Source: an uncultured Acetatifactor sp. | Lineage (GTDB): Bacteria > Bacillota > Clostridia > Lachnospirales > Lachnospiraceae | Assembly (NCBI GenBank): GCA_910584235.1 | Contig: CAJTZD010000101.1 | Span: 1 to 9,719, forward strand | Length of the DNA: 9,719 nucleotides | Direction: 5' to 3' | Shown: positions 6,114 to 9,719 of the stretch, piece after piece | Numbering within the stretch: position 1 is the stretch's first letter | How the letters are laid out: the number at the start of each line of letters is the position of its first letter | Notes under the pieces: model-generated | What the model saw: the letters and a program-made list of their open reading frames with translations, nothing else | Told to the model about the DNA's origin: nothing | The model's database searches: none | Program-made: the position numbers and the translations under genes

Positions 6114-6536
6114 TTACTTCTTTGCTGCCTTAGGCCTCTTAGCGCCGTACTTAGAGCGAGCCTGCTTCCTGTTGGCAACGCCTGCAGTATCAAGGGTACC
6201 ACGGATGATATGATATCTTGTACCGGGCAAGTCCTTTACCCTGCCCCCGCGGACCAGAACAACGCTGTGCTCCTGCAGATTGTGTCCTTCACCGGGAATA
6301 TAGCTGGTAACCTCAATTCCGTTGGAAAGACGTACCCTGGCCACCTTTCTCAGCGCCGAGTTCGGCTTCTTAGGGGTCAGTGTCTTCACCACAGTGCACA
6401 CGCCGCGCTTCTGAGGAGCAGGAGCGTCCGTGGCTTTCTTGTGAAGAGAGTTGTAGCCTTTCTGCAGAGCCGGTGCCGTAGACTTCTTTACGGAAGTCTT
6501 GCGTCCCTTTCTTACTAACTGGTTAAATGTTGGCAT
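6114..6536 (-). CDS. rpsL: 30S ribosomal protein S12
   Basis: A 140-residue S12, the decoding-centre protein of the small subunit. It has MPTFNQLVRKGR at the N-terminus, the extended loop typical of Gram-positive S12 (about residues 25-40), TPKKPNSALRKVARVRL (54-70), PGEGHNLQEHSVVLVRGGR (81-99) and the basic tail RKQARSKYGAKRPK. The lysines matching E. coli K43 and K88 (K56 and K101 here) and the following proline (P104) are the sensitive types, so no classic streptomycin-resistance change is seen. The ATG follows AGAGGTGA (6543-6550). It is the first str gene, driven by a consensus promoter about 100 nt upstream. The gene before it is an ABC permease rather than rpoC. Confidence 0.98.
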   Translation of the reverse strand: MPTFNQLVRKGRKTSVKKSTAPALQKGYNSLHKKATDAPAPQKRGVCTVVKTLTPKKPNSALRKVARVRLSNGIEVTSYIPGEGHNLQEHSVVLVRGGRVKDLPGTRYHIIRGTLDTAGVANRKQARSKYGAKRPKAAKK

Positions 6537-6589
6537 TCTGTTTCACCTCTTTCTGAAATTGGTATGAATTGTCTGCTGTGCGCTATGAT

Positions 6590-6632
6590 ACATCTGCACG
6601 CACGCTATATTATTATAGCTATTTGCAGATGT
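6590..6632. repeat. nested inverted repeats over the str promoter
   Basis: Outer arms ACATCTGCA (6590-6598) and TGCAGATGT (6624-6632) are perfect 9-bp inverted copies. Inside them GCTATA (6604-6609) and TATAGC (6614-6619) are perfect 6-bp copies. Both dyads centre within half a base of 6611, next to the -10. A third palindrome, TGTTG-T-CAACA (6632-6642), contains the -35. Because transcription should start near 6605, most of this dyad is untranscribed and would act as DNA, as an operator or cruciform, not as an RNA hairpin. Confidence 0.6.
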
Positions 6633-6640
6633 GTTGTCAA
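6612..6640 (-). promoter_or_regulatory. consensus promoter of the str operon
   Basis: On the minus strand TTGACA (6635-6640) and TATAAT (6612-6617) are separated by exactly 17 bp, a perfect sigma-A match. The bases upstream of the -35 (about 6641-6668) are almost all A and T, like an UP element, as expected for a ribosomal protein operon. The start should be near 6605, giving a leader of about 68 nt to rpsL. Confidence 0.88.
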
Positions 6641-6730
6641 CATATTTTTGATATTACTTTAAATTATGACTTTATCGGGAAGTAACTGACCGCCTATTGC
6701 CGAGAAAGCCAGCAGTATGGACTGTCGCCT

Positions 6731-6770
6731 AAAAAGTATGCGAACTTAAGCATCCGCCGAGACCTGTCTC
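6731..6770 (-). terminator. weak candidate terminator after the ABC operon
   Basis: Just after the second permease stop, the minus strand has a small hairpin, GAGAC-AG-GTCTC (6759-6770). It is followed by ATGC...GCAT (6738-6753) and then five T (6731-6735). The stems are short, so termination here is doubtful and some read-through into the str promoter region is possible. No gene is seen in 6537-6773. Confidence 0.25.
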
Positions 6771-6773
6771 CGC

Positions 6774-7409
6774 TCAGCTCAAAACAGCCGCTCTGCGTAT
6801 CTGTTCCCGCAGCCAGATTCCTCCTGCCGTCAGGAAAGCCGCTGCTCCGAGCAGCCAGGGCCAGGTTCCTTCGTCGCCTCTGCAGACAGGAAACAATCCA
6901 AACTTCCCCAAACGGTTTGCTATACCTATATTAACGGCATAGTACAAAACCGACACCATATACCCCAGAACCACCTGATTGGTGACTGCCGCCGCAAAAC
7001 AACCGATTCCTCCCAGAAACAAAGCCTCGCAGAACGCTCCCCGCCACAGAAGCCACACCGGAAACACAGAGCCGCCGGCCAGAAGCCGCAGAATGAGAAT
7101 GCTCACCACTGCTGCCAGCATGCACACCGCCGGAAACAGTCTGCCCAGATACAGCTTCCACATAGGCAAATACCTGGAGGCCTCCAGCTGCCAGATTTCC
7201 ATGTCGCTCTCCGGCAAAAACAGAGGCGTAAACAACAGGATCCCGGCGAGAACACCGTAGCGCTCCATCACCTTCGCCGCTCCGGCAGTGTCCAGATTGC
7301 AAAAGCTCAGCACTGCCCCGGCACACAGCACCAAAAGCGCCGCCCCGCACAAATGGGGAAGATAATGGTATCGGATAAAATTAAGAATTGTTTTTACGTA
7401 ATTTCCCAT
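6774..7409 (-). CDS. ABC-2-type permease subunit, six TM segments
   Basis: A 211-residue hydrophobic protein with about six membrane spans (near 20-36, 52-66, 92-110, 124-142, 146-165 and 184-199) and a basic N-terminus (MGNYVKTILNFIRYHY). It has no ATPase motifs and is most likely the second membrane half of the exporter encoded upstream. The ATG at 7407-7409 follows AAAGGGGAAA and gives a normal permease N-terminus. A longer reading back to 7529 adds 40 Trp- and Cys-rich residues that are simply the upstream gene in another frame, so it was not used. The start lies 29 nt inside the 3' end of the first permease, which points to translational coupling. The substrate cannot be told from sequence. 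Confidence 0.8.
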   Translation of the reverse strand: MGNYVKTILNFIRYHYLPHLCGAALLVLCAGAVLSFCNLDTAGAAKVMERYGVLAGILLFTPLFLPESDMEIWQLEASRYLPMWKLYLGRLFPAVCMLAAVVSILILRLLAGGSVFPVWLLWRGAFCEALFLGGIGCFAAAVTNQVVLGYMVSVLYYAVNIGIANRLGKFGLFPVCRGDEGTWPWLLGAAAFLTAGGIWLREQIRRAAVLS

Positions 7410-8637
7410 ACAACATTTCCCCTTTCCGCCTCTTTTTTTCATAGACTGCCACCGTAAGCAGAACCAGTATAACTGCCAGTGCCATATACATTCCCTTATT
7501 CCGGTACAGCTGTTCCAGTTCCTCCGCATACCTGCCGTAGCTGCCGAAAGTGTTCCAGCGCGTCACCAGTTTCCAGCCGAAATCTCCCGTCAGTGTAGCG
7601 GCGGAAAACACCGAGCCGAATGCCCATGCCAGCAGGACCGGTATCGCCAGAATTGTCTCCGTCGCCTCCGTAAGGAAAAAAGCAGCGCCAAGCACCACCA
7701 TGATCACCGGCAGCAGCCACAGAAAACTGTACTTGGCAAACGCCAGGACATCCGCCTTGATCCCTGCCTGGCCCGCGGCATACACACAGGGCATCTGCAT
7801 CAGCAGCGCACACAGAAGCACCGGTACAAAACACATCACCACATTGGCCAGATAGCGGCACCCAATCAGAGCGGCGCCGGAAACGGAACGGCTGCGGATA
7901 AGCTCCGCCGCTTTCGCCCTCTTATCCTTCAGACAGGCGGAAACTCCCACAAATATAGGCAGTATGGCAAGAAAAATGCACGCATAATCGCAGAACAGCC
8001 GCATCTGCGCGCCGCTGACCCTGTCTTCTTCACACAGTTCCCGGTAATGTTCCAGAGCATCCTCATAGGTCAGGGCCGCAATGCCTCTTTTTTCATAGGA
8101 TGACTTCTCATAATAGCTTCCGGAGCCTACGATTTCATAAGCTTTTTCCATCACCTGTTCAAATTCTTCGTAGCTTAAGTTTTCCCTGAGGGGAAGGTGC
8201 CACATTTCCGCTTCCGAATACTCCGCGGCGCTTTCCTCTGTTCCCATCCGGTAAACCTCCGTCCAGTACGCCACATTCTCCTCTGCCATCTGCTCAAATT
8301 CCATACCCGTGCACTGCTGCATTGCGCGCTTAAGTACTTCCTGTTCTTCCTCATTCAGGGTCACTTCCTTGTAAAAACCGAAAGGATAGGTGGCAAACCG
8401 ATTTGACAACAGTTCCTGAAACAGTGTCTCCAACCCGCTTTGCATGATCATTCTCTCATCACTGGAATATCCGTACCCATAGCTTTCCTGACCGGGCTCC
8501 GGCTCAGACAGCCGATCCGTCCATTCCACATCGCTCATCTGGCCGGTGATAAACAACACGAATGTAGCCAGATAGACATAATACACCAGACTTTTTGCAA
8601 TCTTCCTGCACTCCTTCAGAAACAATGCTCCCATCAT
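7381..8637 (-). CDS. ABC-2-type permease with a large acidic external loop
   Basis: A 418-residue membrane protein with one N-terminal span (about 17-33), then a long Glu- and Tyr-rich segment (34-210) predicted to lie outside the membrane, then five more spans (about 213-236, 263-283, 303-323, 328-347 and 384-399) and a basic tail. One span, a big soluble loop and a C-terminal membrane block is the usual plan of ABC-2 exporter permeases. The start ATG overlaps the ATPase stop (ATGA, 8634-8637) and follows GGCGGTGAG; a second ATG is the next codon. The protein pairs with the upstream ATPase and the shorter permease downstream. The substrate is unknown; lipid, peptide or drug export are all possible. 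Confidence 0.82.
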   Translation of the reverse strand: MMGALFLKECRKIAKSLVYYVYLATFVLFITGQMSDVEWTDRLSEPEPGQESYGYGYSSDERMIMQSGLETLFQELLSNRFATYPFGFYKEVTLNEEEQEVLKRAMQQCTGMEFEQMAEENVAYWTEVYRMGTEESAAEYSEAEMWHLPLRENLSYEEFEQVMEKAYEIVGSGSYYEKSSYEKRGIAALTYEDALEHYRELCEEDRVSGAQMRLFCDYACIFLAILPIFVGVSACLKDKRAKAAELIRSRSVSGAALIGCRYLANVVMCFVPVLLCALLMQMPCVYAAGQAGIKADVLAFAKYSFLWLLPVIMVVLGAAFFLTEATETILAIPVLLAWAFGSVFSAATLTGDFGWKLVTRWNTFGSYGRYAEELEQLYRNKGMYMALAVILVLLTVAVYEKKRRKGEMLYGKLRKNNS

Positions 8638-9536
8638 GCCTGCTCACCGCCTTTCTGCACAGGCGTCGCGGATATGCTGTGCATCAGAAACATATAGGCA
8701 TCCTCCACATCTGCGCCGCAGGACTTCGCTTCCGCCAACGGCATACTCTCCGCAATGATTCTGACAGTGGCAGTGCTTCCTCTGTTCAATATACCGGTTA
8801 CAATAAAACGTTCTTTTAATCCATCCAGTTCTCTCGCCGAGACCTCCGCCGAGTAAACCTTGTTCTCTACCAGTTTCAGAAGAGACTCCACCGTTCCACG
8901 GAAAACTACCTCCCCATGATTCAGTACCGCAATCTCTTCACAGGTAGCCTCGATATCTCCCACAATGTGCGTGGAAAGCAGCACGATCCGCTCTCTGGCA
9001 ATTTCGCACAGCAGGTTGCGGAAACGCACCCGCTCCTCCGGATCCAGCCCAGCCGTAGGCTCATCCACAATGATCACCCTGGGATCATGGATGATGGCCT
9101 GGGCAATTCCCAACCGGCGCTTCATTCCGCCCGACATTGCTTTCACCCGGATATTTTTCTGTTCCAGGAGATTTACCTTTTCCAGCATTTCCGGCACCTT
9201 CTTTTTCCGCTCCGCCTTCGGAATCCCGGAGAGTACCGCCAGATAATCCAGCGCCTCACAGGCAGACATATTTCCGTACATGGAAAAATCCTGAGGCAGA
9301 TACCCCGTCATCTTTCTGATCTCCGCGGCATGTTCCACCGGCACCCCGCACACACGCACCTCCCCGGCAGACTTCGGCAGCAGTGTGGCAAGCACTCTCA
9401 TAAGCGTTGTCTTTCCTGCCCCGTTGGGTCCAAGCAGACCGAACATCCCCGGCCCAATGGTCAGATCAACGGATTGTAACGCCTGTTTTTTCCCGAAGTT
9501 TTTGCATAACCCTTTGATTTGAATTTCCGTTTCCAT
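8634..9536 (-). CDS. ABC transporter ATP-binding subunit (ABC-2 export family)
   Basis: A 300-residue cytoplasmic ATPase that powers the two permeases downstream. Walker A GPNGAGKT (36-43), Q-loop Q82, signature MSGGMKRR (134-141), Walker B VIIVDEP (154-160), D-loop AGLD (162-165) and switch histidine H190 are all present, so it should hydrolyse ATP. The signature begins with Met rather than Leu, a mild variant. The ~80 residues after the NBD form a C-terminal domain like that of CcmA/NatA-type exporters. The start METEIQIKGL is preceded by AAGAGAGA and begins exactly where the family begins. Upstream in-frame ATGs (such as 9570-9572) would add leader-encoded residues overlapping a hairpin and were not chosen. 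It overlaps the next gene by 4 nt. Confidence 0.9.
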   Translation of the reverse strand: METEIQIKGLCKNFGKKQALQSVDLTIGPGMFGLLGPNGAGKTTLMRVLATLLPKSAGEVRVCGVPVEHAAEIRKMTGYLPQDFSMYGNMSACEALDYLAVLSGIPKAERKKKVPEMLEKVNLLEQKNIRVKAMSGGMKRRLGIAQAIIHDPRVIIVDEPTAGLDPEERVRFRNLLCEIARERIVLLSTHIVGDIEATCEEIAVLNHGEVVFRGTVESLLKLVENKVYSAEVSARELDGLKERFIVTGILNRGSTATVRIIAESMPLAEAKSCGADVEDAYMFLMHSISATPVQKGGEQA

Positions 9537-9563
9537 AAAATAGATCTCTCTTTCTTTTTCCGT

Positions 9564-9628
9564 AAAAAGCATTGAACAGCCCCTGACACCTGCACCTTTT
9601 CCCTGTCGGGCAGCGGAGGGCTGTTCAA
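9564..9628 (-). promoter_or_regulatory. leader hairpin with T-run, possible attenuator of the ABC operon
   Basis: On the minus strand TTGAACAGCCC (9618-9628) and GGGCTGTTCAA (9572-9582) are perfect 11-bp inverted arms around a 35-nt loop, which can itself pair partly (CCCGACA with TGTCAGG, one mismatch). The second arm is followed, after TGC, by five T (9564-9568) and then the ATPase ribosome binding site. It could be a conditional terminator between promoter and operon, or a structure controlling translation. Confidence 0.45.
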
Positions 9629-9669
9629 CCCTTTTCCATACTGTAGGAAGCAAATGCTGCTCCCGATAA

Positions 9670-9698
9670 GCTATACTATACAAGAGAAATCTCTACAA
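9670..9698 (-). promoter_or_regulatory. candidate promoter of the ABC operon
   Basis: On the minus strand TTGTAG (9693-9698) and TATAGC (9670-9675) are 17 bp apart, each four of six to consensus. A start near 9663 would give a ~127-nt leader. The moderate match suggests a promoter that needs activation. It lies near the window edge, so a promoter further upstream cannot be excluded. Confidence 0.4.
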
Positions 9699-9708
9699 AC
9701 ACTCTACA
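9691..9708 (-). repeat. TGTAGAG direct repeat at the ABC promoter
   Basis: TGTAGAG occurs twice on the minus strand (9702-9708 and 9691-9697) with an 11-bp period, and the second copy covers most of the -35. Direct repeats one helical turn apart at a -35 are typical sites for OmpR-type response regulators. No regulator gene is in the window. Confidence 0.45.
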
Positions 9709-9719
9709 TTTTCTAAATA

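Noticed and set aside
7496..7861. Minus-strand open frame in another frame of the first permease
   Set aside because: The permease frame has clear TM segments and coupled start and stop; this one is Cys/Gly-rich out-of-frame reading.
8916..9479. A 187-codon plus-strand open frame antisense to the ABC ATPase
   Set aside because: The His/Arg-rich product is the typical reverse reading of a GC-rich ATPase gene.
9537..9683. N-terminal extension of the ABC ATPase by 49 residues
   Set aside because: The extension is encoded by the leader hairpin region, is unlike the family N-terminus, and the METEIQIKGL start has its own ribosome binding site.

Overview
This window looks like the chromosome of a Lachnospiraceae-type bacterium (class Clostridia). 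The EF-Tu and EF-G sequences match what I remember of that family, including a Cys-rich EF-Tu with PHCNIGTIGHVDHGKT and an EF-G carrying the ALEHRINIIDTPGHVD stretch. Strong AGGAGG-type ribosome binding sites and sigma-A-type promoters also fit a Firmicute. This placement is from memory, not from a search.

Layout. (1) 1-1648 is an AT-richer accessory patch. It has a 65-aa winged-HTH protein on the minus strand and, divergently, a 404-aa protein on the plus strand that resembles the DUF6076 family and has a four-Cys zinc-finger-like cluster. Between them lie a good promoter for the HTH gene and four copies, full or partial, of TTATCTTGAC in alternating orientation. (2) 1649-1757 is the gap between convergent genes. 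It holds three ~11-bp-phased TTATCA repeats and a textbook terminator for tuf. (3) 1758-6640 is a complete str operon on the minus strand: rpsL (S12), rpsG (S7), fusA (EF-G), tuf (EF-Tu). rpsL has a consensus promoter (TTGACA-N17-TATAAT), and tuf has a second one of its own (TTGAAA-N17-TATAAT). Both promoters sit in inverted repeats. The spacers are long and contain RNA hairpins. rpsG starts with GTG and fusA with TTG. (4) 6774-9719 is a minus-strand ABC-2 export operon of one ATPase and two unequal six-TM permeases, joined by overlapping start and stop codons. Its ~127-nt leader contains a terminator-like hairpin, and a direct repeat overlaps the -35.

How the parts work. The str operon makes two small-subunit proteins and two elongation factors; tuf can be raised independently from its own promoter. 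The ABC operon encodes a self-contained membrane exporter of unknown substrate, probably controlled by a regulator outside the window. The HTH/DUF6076 pair probably shares a control region, and its composition suggests later acquisition next to the tuf 3' end.

No RNA genes, CRISPR arrays, insertion sequences or complete mobile elements were seen. The least explained parts are the repeat-controlled HTH/DUF6076 pair, the palindromes on both str promoters, an apparent insertion in EF-G domain IV, and the ABC leader hairpin.
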